Shown here: positions 48,945 through 59,726 of the stretch, in pieces
Layout of the letters: every line of letters starts with the position of its first letter
Position numbering within the stretch: the first letter of the stretch is position 1
Assembly (NCBI GenBank): GCA_963377175.1
Contig: CAUJNA010002902.1
Coordinates: forward strand, 788,807-852,806
Source: Effrenium voratum
Lineage: Eukaryota; Sar; Dinophyceae; Suessiales; Symbiodiniaceae
Direction of reading: 5' to 3'
DNA: 64,000 nucleotides
Made by a program: the position numbers and the translations under genes
The notes under the pieces: generated by a model
What the model was told of the DNA's origin: nothing
The model's input: the letters and a program-made list of their open reading frames with translations, nothing else
The model's database searches: none

Positions 48945-49255
48945 CGTCCTCCACGCGCCGGTCCGCAAGCTTCTTGTTGTACCGGAACTTGTCGGCGTTG
49001 TCCTGCAGCAGCCGGAACTCGGTGGCCGGCTGCTTCTCCTCAGGCGCTCCGTACACCGTCTCGTGCGGCTGGGCAAAGTAGGCCTGCTGAGCTCCCGGCC
49101 GGGAGTCAGGCTGCAGGTGACGATGTTCCAGGGGTTCACAACCAGGGTCAGCGTGTAGCCGTCGACGCTCAGAACCGCGACGGTGCGTGGCCAGGACCAC
49201 GCTGCGCTGGGGCGGACCGGCCAGTTCGACAGGGAGACGTCCATGAAGCTTTGCC
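48945..49255 (-). pseudogene. Inverted C-terminal domain of the fibre-like protein
   Basis: The minus strand reads DVSLSNWPVRPSAAW, then LSVDGYTLTLVVNPWNIVTC and SLTPGREL, matching DVSLSNWTVRP, VDGYTLTLAANPWNIV and LTPGREL at the end of copy 3. It therefore lies in reverse relative to copy 2. After a frameshift it continues AYFAQPHETVYGAPEEKQPA, which has no match in copy 3. Confidence 0.65.
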
Positions 49256-49289
49256 AGCTTTCAAGGCAGCGTCCATGCGGCAACACGCC

Positions 49290-49371
49290 GGCTAACGAAG
49301 CGCGGCAGGCCGCTGCGCTGAGGCAGCTGGACGACTTCCTGGGACAGCTCCCGCCCAGGACCATTGACTGA
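49290..49371 (+). pseudogene. C-terminal gene fragment A
   Basis: Reads EARQAAALRQLDDFLGQLPP then RTID-stop on the plus strand. A close relative lies at 54720-54775. Source gene unknown, presumably from the same virus-like element. Confidence 0.45.
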
Positions 49372-49729
49372 GGGCTTTGAAACGGACGCTACAAGAGTAT
49401 CCCGCTTTGTGCGGCTTAAAACGCGGTTCATTGCGTTCTCATCTGGGCCGCAAATGAACACCCAAGCCCGGCTCCACAGCAAAAAAGGCAGGACTTGCGC
49501 CTTGGGCGAGCTTGGGGGGCCTTCAGGCAGAACACAGTTGCATGATTCCTGCATGAGCCTCTCATGAATCCAACATGGGTGTCTCGTGAGAGCGTGGACG
49601 CCACGTGACTGCACAATGGCACGCTCGAGTCAAACCATGTCAAGACTTTAGGGATTGGGTCGCCACAACATCTGCCAAATTTGCCTCTTGGGATGCCCCG
49701 CCAATCATCAAGATTTCCAGCGCTCCCCC

Positions 49730-49890
49730 CCCCCTAGCCCCCGCTACCCGTGCTACCCGTGTTCCCCCCCCCCCGCGCTACCCGGCTACCCGCGCTGCCC
49801 CCGCTATCCCCCCGCTACCCATGCTACCCATGCTACCTGTGCTACCCATGCTACCCATGCTACCTGTGCTACCCGTGCTACCTTGTAAAA
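49730..49890. repeat. GCTACCCGT/GCTACCCAT minisatellite, block 1
   Basis: Nine-base units, preceded by runs of C. First of several blocks of the same unit up to 54.7 kb. Confidence 0.93.
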
Positions 49891-50163
49891 ATGCTGCCAG
49901 GGCCAATGTAGTTGCGCTTTGTTGAGGTGGGTAGCATGGGTGCATGGCCTCTCCCCCAGGTCTGCATCAAAATGTGAAGCTGCCAAGCTTGTCCTTTTCT
50001 ATCCAGCCTGTTTCCAGCGCTGGCTGGATGAGGCATCCTGTCCTTGGCAGCGACAACAAATCTGCAAGAAAGCCCACGTGGGGGCAAAAAGCACGATGGG
50101 CTTGCCCAACTTTTCACTCGCACGATGTAGACAACTCTCTCCTGAACAGGCCGACTGCCCAAA

Positions 50164-51416
50164 CTACTGCTTCACTGTGGGGCATCTGCCTTTGATCACC
50201 TGCTCAAACTCCTTGTAAGTCTCTGCGGGCACGCGCTTCTTCATGATGGTGGCCACGCCCTCATCGCAAACCAATTCCTTCATCACCTCCCCGGTGAGCG
50301 GCGAGGCCCATGAGGCCTGGAGCCCATCATCCGTGGTCTCGATCTTGGCGCCGCCCACTTGAGCAAGCTCCAGCGTGGCCTTGTCGAAGGCCTCCACTGG
50401 CAGCCCAAAGGCCATCTCTGCAGCGGCCAACATGGCCTTGCCAATCTTGGTGGCCTTCTCCTCCTTCTCCATCCCTGTTTTTGTCAGCTCCAGACTGTAC
50501 TTGAGCTGCTCCTTGTGCCACTTCTTCACGCCCTCGATGCCCAGGGCTCGATTTTGATCCAAGCGGCGCAAGAGCTTGAAGGAGCCGTCCAAGGAGCGGA
50601 CAATTTGGGCCACGCCCTCCTCGCCAAAGTCCGCTTCGAAGCGCTCCTTGACGTGTGGCTGCATCTCCTCGGAGGTAGGCGCTGGAGCATGTCCGTGCGC
50701 TCGGTCACGTGCGTCATCAGCTTGAAGTACTGGGCCACACCGTACTCGCTGGCGACCAGGACCACATTGCCCCACAGAGAAAGGGCACAAAAGTGGTTCA
50801 GGATGCCGCTGTGCTGCATCACCTCGTTCGCGAGAATCTGCGTCTCATCCACCACCAGAACCAGTTGCTGCGGGTGTGCCTCGAAGGCTCCACGCAGGCC
50901 CTTCCACACCGCATGGGGCTGCGGCTGTGGGAAAAACAACCACTTCATGTGCTGAAACCAGCCGTGGAAGGTGGCTGTCTGGTTTGAGATCAGGCTGCCC
51001 ACCACGAACTCCTCGATCTTCTCCTTGTCGTTCTCCTCGCCCGTGTAGTCGCCGAGGCCGATGAAGAAGCCCACCTTGCCTTGATCGTGGCATTCCTTCA
51101 GAACCGCACTGGTCTTTCCAGAGGTCTGCAGTCCGCTGATCAGCGTCATCAGCTCGAAGTTCTTGAGCTCTTTCAAAGCCTGCCGGACGATCTGTGTCAT
51201 GCTCTTGTTGGCCACCCAGGGCTTGGCATACGTCGGTTCCTTAAAGCGCCCAGCGGAAATGCTCCACAGGTACCATCGGGCATACCCCTCTGGGTTCCAG
51301 GAGTTGTAAAAACGTGCGCCCGTGACACCAGTGCCCACAAGAGCCAGGGGAAGCGTTGCCACCTTGTAGATGCTGGCAACCTGCTGCAGCCGCGCCCACC
51401 ATGAGCTTTGAAACAT
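50164..51416 (-). CDS. P-loop ATPase of archaeal-ATPase/AAA type, one frameshift
   Basis: Starts MFQSSWWARLQQVASIYKVA, with a possible membrane helix (LPLALVGTGVTGARFY) in the first 40 residues. Walker A is SGLQTSGKTSAV, Walker B is LVLVVDE, and NVVLVASEYG fits a sensor strand. Near 50683 the frame shifts by one base: MLQ in the first frame is followed by APTSEEMQPHVKERF in the second, which runs to KGRCPTVKQ-stop. Joined length is about 417 residues. The shift could be a sequencing error, a short unusual intron or real damage. Related ATPases act in membrane or stress complexes, but no specific role can be given. Upstream in-frame sequence to 51584 is probably 5' UTR. Confidence 0.6.
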
Positions 51417-51619
51417 GGCAGCTGACGGAAGCTTTTGGGGACTTTTTGCGGTGCTTCGCGCTATGATCAAAAAACATATCCAAAAATCGTTTTGCTTGAG
51501 GTTGAAAGGAAACTTGTCTATTGGACGAACGTCGCTGTGTGTGTGAGCCAACCCTTTCACACAATGCACACAATGCACAGCCAACGCATCCTATCTGAGC
51601 GCATCTTGGACACCGGTCA

Positions 51620-52050
51620 TGCAAACAAGCCTCCCATCCTCAGGCAGCGGCTCCATCTGTTGGCGCATCTGCATCGCCTGGCAACGCGAGAACGGGGAAA
51701 CGCAAGGCCAACAAGGAAGCAAGGCCAACTACAAGCTCCAACTCCAATAAGAACTCTTGTATCAAGACATGTCGGGCCTGATTCCGCTGGCCTGCTTCTC
51801 ATCCACACTTTCCTCGTCATCTGAGATTGCTGCACCTGCTGGCGCCTGGACGCATCACCAGCTACCCGCAAAAAATGAGCTCCAAACATTGCAGCTTCAC
51901 AAGCCCTGGATGAGTTTATGTTCAGATAGCACGGCCCTTTCCCGCTCATCCCCAAAACAGAAACGGCCAGCAAGCTTGAAGGCGCATTCTCAGGTGCAGG
52001 TGGAGGCACCTGTCTGGACTGGGTCGTGAATCTCCATGGCCTGCAGCGCT
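51620..52050 (-). other. Coding-like fragment, minus strand
   Basis: One frame contains ISDDEESVDEKQASGIRPDM-stop, an acidic tail like that of the neighbouring minus-strand repeats. No clear gene model. Confidence 0.25.
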
Positions 52051-52254
52051 TTCGAGCAAGGCGCTTTCACGCAGAAACTCACCACGGTCATCAAATGCCT
52101 CACCAGCACCAGCGGAAGGCCCAGGTCGAAGACGAAAGATAGCCGTGTGCATAAAGTAGAGACCTTGCTGCAGCATGCTTGAAAGACATCAAGGCAAAAA
52201 AAAAAAAGTAATAGACATCCAGTCAAGCAAGCACTCTGCCTCCCAGCGGGGCCA

Positions 52255-52520
52255 TGCCACCCATGCTACCCATGCTACCCATGCTACAAATGCTACCCAT
52301 GCTACCCAGCACAAAAATGCAACCACACTCGCCCTGGATGCGTTTCTGTTCGGGGTAGCACGGGTAGCACGGGTAGCATGGGTAGCATGGGCAGCATGGG
52401 TAGCGTGGGTAGCACGGGTAGCATGGGTAGCATGGGCAGCATGGGTAGCGTGGGTAGCAGGGGTAGCAAGGGTAGCATGGGCAGCATGGGTAGCAGGGGT
52501 AGCAAGGGTAGCACGGGGTC
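52255..52520. repeat. CTACCC minisatellite, block 2, in both orientations
   Basis: Units read as GCTACCCAT at 52255-52312 and as the complement GGTAGCATG at 52355-52520, so the two halves can pair as a long hairpin around about 40 bases of unique sequence. Confidence 0.93.
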
Positions 52521-52579
52521 ACCCGGCCTTGCGTGCACTTCCCAAAAAACAGCAAAATTGCCCTGTGGCCTGCTCGCGC

Positions 52580-52601
52580 ACACACACACACACACACATG
52601 C
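52580..52601. repeat. (CA)n microsatellite
   Basis: About 11 CA units within the minus-strand open frame. Confidence 0.9.
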
Positions 52602-52639
52602 TGGCTCAAAGTTGCAAGCGGTTTGCAAGCTTCAAGAAC

Positions 52640-52936
52640 ATGCTGGTTCACAAGTAAAAAAATCCAAGGCTGTTGGATGTACAAGAGCAAGAGAGCCAGC
52701 AACATCGCAACGGGTTTGCAAGCGTCAAGGACATGTTGGTTCAGCATGTGGCGCAGCACATGCACAACCATGCCCTGGAGGTCCTTGTCCGCCAAACTCT
52801 GCAGCTCCAAGACCAGCTCCGCTCGGACCATTTTGGACACTGTTTTGTTGGCAGAAACAGCGCTCTCCTCATCCGAAGAAAATGAACCATCCAAAGATCC
52901 TGAGGACTCCACCTTCTCGCTTGGCCTGGGGCTCAT
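52640..52936 (-). CDS. Hypothetical protein, N-terminal part
   Basis: Minus-strand frame starting [20 protein letters not shown], then [20 protein letters not shown] and [20 protein letters not shown]. The phrase [11 protein letters not shown] is repeated downstream as [11 protein letters not shown], so the piece contains an internal duplication. It then runs into minisatellite DNA, where it cannot be real. It may be an exon of a gene whose acidic repeats appear on the same strand on either side. Not recognised. Confidence 0.35.
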
Positions 52937-53019
52937 CAGCCTAGCGCCTCAGGAAGCTGCGACCGCACAACAAAGGTCCTGGCAACCAACCAGAATTGGC
53001 CCCCCTTCCAAAATGGCCC

Positions 53020-53460
53020 CGGCTACCCGTGCTACCCGTGCTACCCGCGGGATTGCGGCGAGCCTCCCAAAATGGCCCCTGCTACCCGTGCCCACGCTAC
53101 CCCTGCTACCCATGCTACCCGTGCTACCCGTGCTACCCGTGCTACCCGTGCTACCCGTGCTGCCTGAGATATTGCGGCGAGCCTCCCAAAATGGCCCGTG
53201 CTACCCGTGCTACCCGTGCTACCCGAGGGATTGCGGCGAGCCTCCAAAATGGCTCGTGCTACCCGTGCTACCCTTGCTACCCGTGCTACCCGTGCTACCC
53301 GCGCTACCCGAGGGATTGCGGCGGGCCTCCAAATGGCCCCATGCTACCCATGCTACCCATGCTACCCATGCTCCAGCTCAGAAATGCAACGAGGCATGCC
53401 TTGGCCGTGTTTTAAGGCTGGGTAGCATGGGTAGCATGGGTAGCAAGGGGATTTTGGAGG
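53020..53460. repeat. CTACCC minisatellite, block 3
   Basis: Units on the plus strand to about 53380, separated by a recurring GGATTGCGGCGAGCCTCC spacer, then inverted units 53420-53450. Four spacer copies show a higher-order unit of roughly 60-130 bp. Confidence 0.92.
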
Positions 53461-53499
53461 GTAAACTGCAGCAAGAGACAGGCCTGGTCCTCGTTGCTT

Positions 53500-54450
53500 G
53501 CCTTTGGCCTGGCACCAGGACACACTCAAGTTCCCTCTCCAAAAAGGCGCATGAATAAAGAATGCATGACATGCATTGACACCAAAAGCACATGAGGCAA
53601 CAGACAGGCCTCGTCCTCCCTGCCTTTGGACTCATCTGCATGGCTTTCAATCGCCTTCGAGTCCCTCTCCAAAAAAATAATGCATAGCACGCTCTGACAG
53701 GCCTTCTCGTCTTCAGGCTCATCCGCCTGGTTCATGCTCGCCTGGCACCATGCTACATCCACGGAGTGACGCACAACAAAGCCGGGGTAGCATGGGTAGC
53801 ATGGGTAGCGAGGTTCTGTTGGGGTGATGAAGAAGAAAAAAAACAGCAACACACGGGCCTCGCTGTCTTCCCCATCGGATTCATCTGCATGCCCTTCGAT
53901 CGCCTGGCGCTATGTGACCCACTCAAGCTCTCTCCCCAAAAGCATGAGCAACAAATGGATACGCACTGACAAGCCTGAGTCCTCTCCCCTTCCGGCATGT
54001 CAGCATCGTTTGAGTTTGCCTGACTCTCCATGACTTCTGAAAAACACTGTATTCAAGCAGGAAGACTGCGGGCCTCGCTCCCTCCTTCGTCATGAGGGTT
54101 GGCATTGTCCACCGGCATCGGCTGCACAGGATCCTTGATTTCCACAGCCTCCGGGAATGCAACATGATCTTGACTATCAAAAAAAATGTAACAGCAGGCC
54201 TCCTTCCTCTTGACTTCGGGCTCGTTCGTTGGCACGAGCCGTACTGCAGGCCTCCTTCCTATCAACTTCGGGCTCGTTCGTTGGCACAAGCCGTACCGGT
54301 TCTGGGATTCCAATGGCCTGGCGGGAACGCAACGTGATCTTGACTGTCAAAAAACTGTAACAGCAGGCCTCCTCCCTCTCGACTTCGGGCTCGTTCGTCG
54401 GCACAAGCTGCACCGGCTCTGTGATTTCCATGGCCTGGCGGGAATGCAAC
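53500..54450 (-). repeat. Degenerate coding-like repeats, minus strand
   Basis: Units on the minus strand alternate an acidic stretch, a Cys-containing hydrophobic stretch and a basic helix: VPTNEPEVEREEACCYSFL then RSRQAIGIPEPV, repeated with changes (EAVEIKDPVQP; DEPEDEKACQSVL). The three best units lie at 54120-54450, about 90-120 bp apart. Frames shift between units. It may be an expanded exon of a gene on this strand. Confidence 0.4.
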
Positions 54451-54674
54451 AGGACCAGAGATCAATTTACTGAACTAATCAATCTTGCTTGAAAGGGAAA
54501 GGATCCGCCTCCAGAAAAGGCGCAATAGTCGGGTCCACTCCGCGGCAGGTCTCTAGTCGCAAAAATGGCTGCAACGGCAAGTCAATCATGCACATGAATC
54601 TCAAGATGACTCTCCGCCCGGAAAAAATGCACTGCTCAAAAAAACGTTTTCCTGTCTCGGCCCCAAAAAACCCC

Positions 54675-54708
54675 ATGCTACCCATGCTACCCATGCTACC
54701 CATGCTAC
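54675..54708. repeat. CTACCC minisatellite, short block
   Basis: Four units directly before the 54720 gene fragment. Confidence 0.85.
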
Positions 54709-54719
54709 CGGCCGGCGGC

Positions 54720-54775
54720 TGTGAGGCAGCTGGACGACTTTCTGGGGCCTCCGAGGCCCAGGACCCTCGACTAGC
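54720..54775 (+). pseudogene. C-terminal gene fragment B
   Basis: Reads AVRQLDDFLGPPRPRTLD-stop, close to the fragment at 49290-49371 and in the same orientation. Confidence 0.45.
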
Positions 54776-55039
54776 CTCCTTTGAAAAAACTGGTTTTTTA
54801 GGCACGACCCGGCCTCCCTGCGTCCAGGGAACCTCGGTCGGACCCCTTTTGGCGCAAAAAAAAACTCAAGTTGGAATTGCCTGATCCTGATCGAGCGAAA
54901 AAACTAGAAAAAAAGGGTTTCGAGGCATTGCGCAGGCTGGGGGGGGGGGAATTCCCGGAGCCTGCTCAGCTCCTTTTTTTGGGTTAGGGTTTGGGGTGCT
55001 CGGGAAACCAACGGGTTGGGCGAACCAATCAAATGAGCG

Positions 55040-55265
55040 GGGGCTGGCATGGGCAAACCGTGCAAAAGCTATTCCTCTAGTGCCTATATCAATATACACA
55101 CTGGAAGAATAGCATTTTGTAGCGCAAAACCGTGCGAAAAAAGCTATTCCTCCCCTAGAAGAATAGCATTTTGTAGCGCAAAACCGTGCAAAGAAAGCTA
55201 TTAGTCCAGGCCGTACATACATGTACACCCTGTAAGAATAGCATTTCGTGGCGCAAAACGGTGCA
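55040..55265. repeat. About 50-bp repeat, four copies
   Basis: Core AGCATTTTGTAGCGCAAAAC followed by CGTGCAAA and AGCTATT; the ends AATAGC and GCTATT can pair. A fifth copy lies alone at 45090-45130. Confidence 0.8.
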
Positions 55266-55384
55266 AATGTCCCTTTAGGGTTTGGGGTCCTCGGCAAACC
55301 AAACGGGTTGGGCGGACCAGTATCAAGCCCAAACGGGTTGGGCGAACCAGCATCAAACCATGGCAGTGAGTCCGAGGGTTGGGC

Positions 55385-55545
55385 TCCTTATAGGAACCTA
55401 TAGGAACCTATAGGAATCTTATAGGAAACTCATAGGAAACCTGTAGGAAGCCCTCTTCATGGGCTTCCTATGGACTTCCTATGAGTTTCCTATGAGTTTC
55501 CTATAAGATTCCTATGGGTTCCTATAGGTTCCTATAAGGGCCCAA
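55385..55545. repeat. TATAGGAACC long inverted repeat, copy 1
   Basis: Arms of about 75 bp made of CTATAGGAAC-type units and their complement, meeting near 55460. Followed by CTCCGAGCTCC, as in the other two copies. Confidence 0.9.
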
Positions 55546-56079
55546 AAAAACTCCGAGCTCCCGACACCCTTCGTCTGGTTGGGTCATGACCCGTTGGGCA
55601 GACCAGTACTTAAAAAACGAACCCCCCGTACCCGTTGGGCGAACCAGTACTTAAAAACAAATCCCCCCAGGCACGTTGGGCAGACCATTGAAAAAAAATC
55701 CGAAACCTCTCCAGACCTGCTGGGCAAACCAGAACTTAAAAAACCCGACACCTATCCCCAGACCCGTTGGGCAGACCAGTACTAAGCCAAAAATGCCGGG
55801 CCCTTTGGCAGGCCAGTACTTGAAAAAACGAAACCCCTCCAGACCCGTTGGGCTCCAGACCCGTTGGGCGAAGCAGTACTTAAAACGAATCCCCCCGGGC
55901 GCGTTGGACAGACCATTGAAAAAAAATCGAAACCCCTCCAGGCGCGTTGGGCGAACCATTGAAAAAAAAAATCCGAAACCCCCCCCCAGACCCGTTGGAC
56001 AGACCAGTACCTAACCACGCCCCCTCGGCAAGCCTCCAAACAGGGGGCCATCCATGCTACCTGCAAAAACGGAGTAAAA

Positions 56080-56550
56080 ACTCAACAAAAACGCCCGCTG
56101 CCACTCTTCGTCGTTTTTTTGACGACAGGTGGCAGCGCCAAAAAACTGGCAACATCTTCACATTTTTTCGACGCCGGAGCCGACCCCAACCCGCTGAACA
56201 CCGCCCCGGCCCAGGGAGATTCGTAGACCCGTATGACCGTATGATCCGTATGATCCGTATGATCCGTATGATCCGTATGATCCGTATGACTCGGGCTGAG
56301 GCTTCAATGCCAGGCTTGCCGAGTCATACGAATACATCATACGGATCATACGGATCATACGGATCATACGGATCATACGGTCATACGGCCACGGCTCGGC
56401 ACTTCGGGAGTACCAACCAGGTAACCTGCCTGGCATTGAAGCCTCGGCACCTGCCTGGCATCGAAGCCTCCTGCCAAGCCAAAAATCGGGCCCAGTTGGG
56501 CGAGCCAGTGCCGAGCGCAGGTTGGGCGGGCCAGTATCAAACCTGAACGG
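56080..56550. repeat. Segmental duplication, copy 1, with GTATGATCC hairpin
   Basis: Shares a co-linear 450-bp layout with 59285-59720: AACTCAACAAAAA start, hairpin of GTATGATCC units (56228-56390), CACCTGCC cores, and two motif-array copies. Confidence 0.85.
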
Positions 56551-56609
56551 GTCGGCCTGTTGGGCAAACCAGTACTTGAAAAAAAAGAGCCAAATTGGCT
56601 GGTTTTTGT

Positions 56610-58135
56610 GTTTGTCTCACTTGTCTCAGCGGTTGTCTCAGTTTGTCTCAATGGAGGCTGTTATACCAGAAAACAATCAAATTTGCCCGTTTTTTGTGTT
56701 TGTTTCAGTTGTCTCAGTCGTCCCAGCAGAGGGTTTCATGCAGGAAAACAGCCAAAATGGCCCACTTGTCTCACTTGTCTCACTTGTCTCAGGGGGGTCT
56801 CTCTGGCTCTGATAAAAAAAACGACCTGTCTCTTCATTGTAGAAAACAGGTAAAAAAATGGCTGGTTTCGCTTTTGTCTCACTTGTCTCACTTGTTTCAG
56901 GGAAGGCTTTCATACCAAAAAAAGGCCAAATTGGTCCGTTTTGTGTTTGTCTCACTTGTCTCAGTGTGTCTGGGCGGACCAGTACCACCCCCCAAACCCC
57001 CCCACGCCCGTTTGAGCAGACTAGTACCAACCCCAACGCCCTAAAACTTTTGTTGGGCCCCCCACCTGTTGGGGCAGACCAGTACCAAGCAGACCCCCTC
57101 TACCCGTTGGGCAAGCCAGTACCCATCCCAACTTCCACCACCCGTTGGGCGAACCAGTACTTTAAAAAAAAGAATCCCGCCAGACCCGTTGGGCGAACCA
57201 GTATCATTGAGACATTGCCATGGCTCTCTTCACGTCATCCAATCCATCCAAGAAAAAAAGCAAGTCTATTTGGCAAAATTCACCACTAGAGGAGACGAGG
57301 TTTTTTTTTGCCCAGAGCCAGAGAGGTCCCCCTGAGACAAGTGAGACAAGTGAGACAAGTGAGACAAACAAAAAACTTGCCATTTTGCGCTGTTTTCCGG
57401 GCAGCTCTGTGTGGTCTCATTTGCACCACTTGCCTCAATTGTCTGAATTTCTCAGCAGGATTGATCAGAAAAACAGCAAATTTGCCGCTTTTGTGTTCGT
57501 CTCACTTGTCTCACTTGTATCAGTTGCTCAAAAACATCAAAATCGACAGGTTTCGTGTTTGTCTCATTTGTCTGACTCTTGTCTCACTTGTCTCAGTTGC
57601 TCAAAAACAGCAAAAAATCGCCAGGTTTCGTACATCTCATGTGTCTCACTTCTCTCACTTGTGTCAGTTGCTCAAAACTGCAAAAAAATCAACAAGTTTT
57701 GTATTTGTCTCACTTGTCTCACTTGTCTCACCTCCCTGATCTCCGACCAGGTCCCACGAAAAGCCTTGAGAAGAGACGAGTTTTTTTTCTCCAGAGCCAG
57801 AGACCCCCCCCCCTGAGACAAGTGAGACAAGTGAGACAAGTGAGACAAACAAAAAAACGTCCATTTGGCATTGTTTTCCGGACAGTTCTGTATGGTCTCA
57901 TTTGTCTCACTTGTCTCAATTGTCCAAATATCTCAGCAAAATTGCTCACAAACAGCGAATTTTGCCGCCTTTGTGTCTATCTCACTTGTCTCACTTGTCT
58001 CAGTTGCTCAAAACAGCAAAATCAACAGGTTTCGTGTTCGTCTCACTTGTCCCATTTTTTGTCTCACTTGTCTCACTTGCTCAAAAAACAGCCAAATTCC
58101 GGTTTTGTGTTTGTCTCACTTGTCTCAATGTCTCA
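56610..58135. repeat. CTTGTCTCA decamer repeats
   Basis: Clusters of TCTCACTTGT units, mostly on the plus strand, with reversed blocks (GTGAGACAAG) at 57330-57367 and 57815-57850. Between clusters lie degenerate copies of a 100-bp phrase with TTGCTCAAAAACAGC. Confidence 0.88.
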
Positions 58136-58361
58136 CCCCCCCCTGTCTTCGGTCAGGCTCCCCCCACCCTCGGCTGGATGCGGTCTGCCTAAAAGAGGCC
58201 CAAGCGATAGAGCCCAAAAACCGGAGCAAAAAATCCGTTGGGAGAGCCAGTATCAAAACGGAGTTGGGGGAACCAGTATCAAAAACGGGGTTGGGCGAAC
58301 CAGTATCAAGCGCAGGTTGGGCGGGCCAGTATCAAACCTGAACGGGTCGGGCGGCGGGCCC

Positions 58362-58530
58362 CTTATAGGAACCTATAGGAACCTATAGGAACCTTATAGG
58401 AAACCCATAGGAAACCCATAGGAAACCTGTAGGAAGCCCTCTTCTTCTTTTCCTATGGCCTTCCTATGGGTTCCTATGGGTTTCCTATAAGGTTCCTATA
58501 GGTTCCTATAGGTTCCTATAAGAGCCTAAA
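58362..58530. repeat. TATAGGAACC long inverted repeat, copy 2
   Basis: Same structure as copy 1, arms meeting near 58445. Confidence 0.9.
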
Positions 58531-58654
58531 AAACTCCGAGCTCCGACCCCCTTCGTCTGACTAACCCGTTGGGCAGACCAGTACTAAGCCAAAAAAACCC
58601 GGGCCTGCTGGGCGAGCCAGTACTTGAAAAAAACCTGAACCCATAATCAAGCAG

Positions 58655-59097
58655 AAAAACTAGCAAAAAGTCAACCGGCTGAAGGGTGCAATCAGGGTGC
58701 AATCAGGGTGCAAAAGGGTGCAATCCCAAAAGCGTGCAAAAACACGCAAAAACGGGCAAAAGAGAGGGGGAGGATGAGAAAAGGGTGCAATCAAACAAGC
58801 AGAAAAACTAGCAAAAAGTCAACCGGCTGAAGGGTGCAATCAGGGTGCAATCAGGGTGCAATTAGGGTGCAATCAGGGTGCAAAAGGGTGCAATCCCAAA
58901 AGCGTGCAAAAACACGCAAAAACGGGCAAAAGAGAGGGGGAGGATGAGAAAAGGGTGCAATCAAACAAGCAGAAAAACGTGCAAAAGCCAACCGGCTGAA
59001 GGGTGCAATCAGGGTGCAATTAGGGTGCAATTAGGGTGCAATCAGGGTGCAAAAGGGTGCAATCCCAAAAGCGTGCAAAAAACACGCAAAAACGGGC
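58655..59097. repeat. Tandem repeat, three units of about 130-175 bp
   Basis: Each unit contains AAGTCAACCGGCTGAAGG (the third reads AAGCCAACCGG), two to four copies of the 11-mer TGCAATCAGGG, and CGTGCAAAAACACGCAAAAA. Units differ mainly in the number of 11-mers. Confidence 0.92.
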
Positions 59098-59284
59098 TCA
59101 GTTGGGCGAGCCAGTATCAACACGAGGTTGGGCGAGCCAGTACCAAGCGCAGGTTGGGTGGGTCAGTATCAAACCTGAACGGGTTGGGTGAACCAGTATC
59201 AAAAACGGGGTTGGGCGTCGAGCGCAGGTTGGGCGGACCAGTATCAAGCCCCAGCGGGTTGGGTGAACCAAGCCCATCCCGTTG

Positions 59285-59720
59285 GGTGTCAAAAACTCAA
59301 CAAAAAGGCCCGCTGTCCCTCTTAGCCTTTTTGGCGTTGAGTGACTGCGCCAAAAAAACTGGCAAAAATCTCCACATTTTGTCGACGCCGGCGCCGGCCC
59401 AACCCGCTGAACATCGCCCCGGCCCAGGCAGATTCGTATGACCGTATGACCGTATGATCCGTATGATTCGTATGATTCGTATGACTCGGCAAGCCTGGCA
59501 TTGAAGCCTCAGCCCGAGTCATACGAATCATACGGATCATACGGATCATACGGTCATACGGTCACGGCACGGCGCTTCGGGAGTGCCAAACCACGTAACC
59601 TGCCTGGCATCGAAGCCTGGGCACCTGCCTGGCATCCCTCCTGCCAAGCCAAAATCGGGCCCAGTTGGGCGAGCCAGTACCGAGCGCAGGTTGGGCGGGC
59701 CAGTATCAAACCTGAACGGC
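59285..59720. repeat. Segmental duplication, copy 2, with loop-inverted hairpin
   Basis: Co-linear with 56080-56550, except that the 24-base loop of the GTATGA hairpin (59435-59565) is exactly the reverse complement of the loop in copy 1. Confidence 0.85.
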
Positions 59721-59726
59721 GGCCCC

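Noticed and set aside
52302..53558. M-L-P, C-Y-P and G-S-M repeat proteins
   Set aside because: Translation of the 9-bp CTACCC minisatellite in its different frames.
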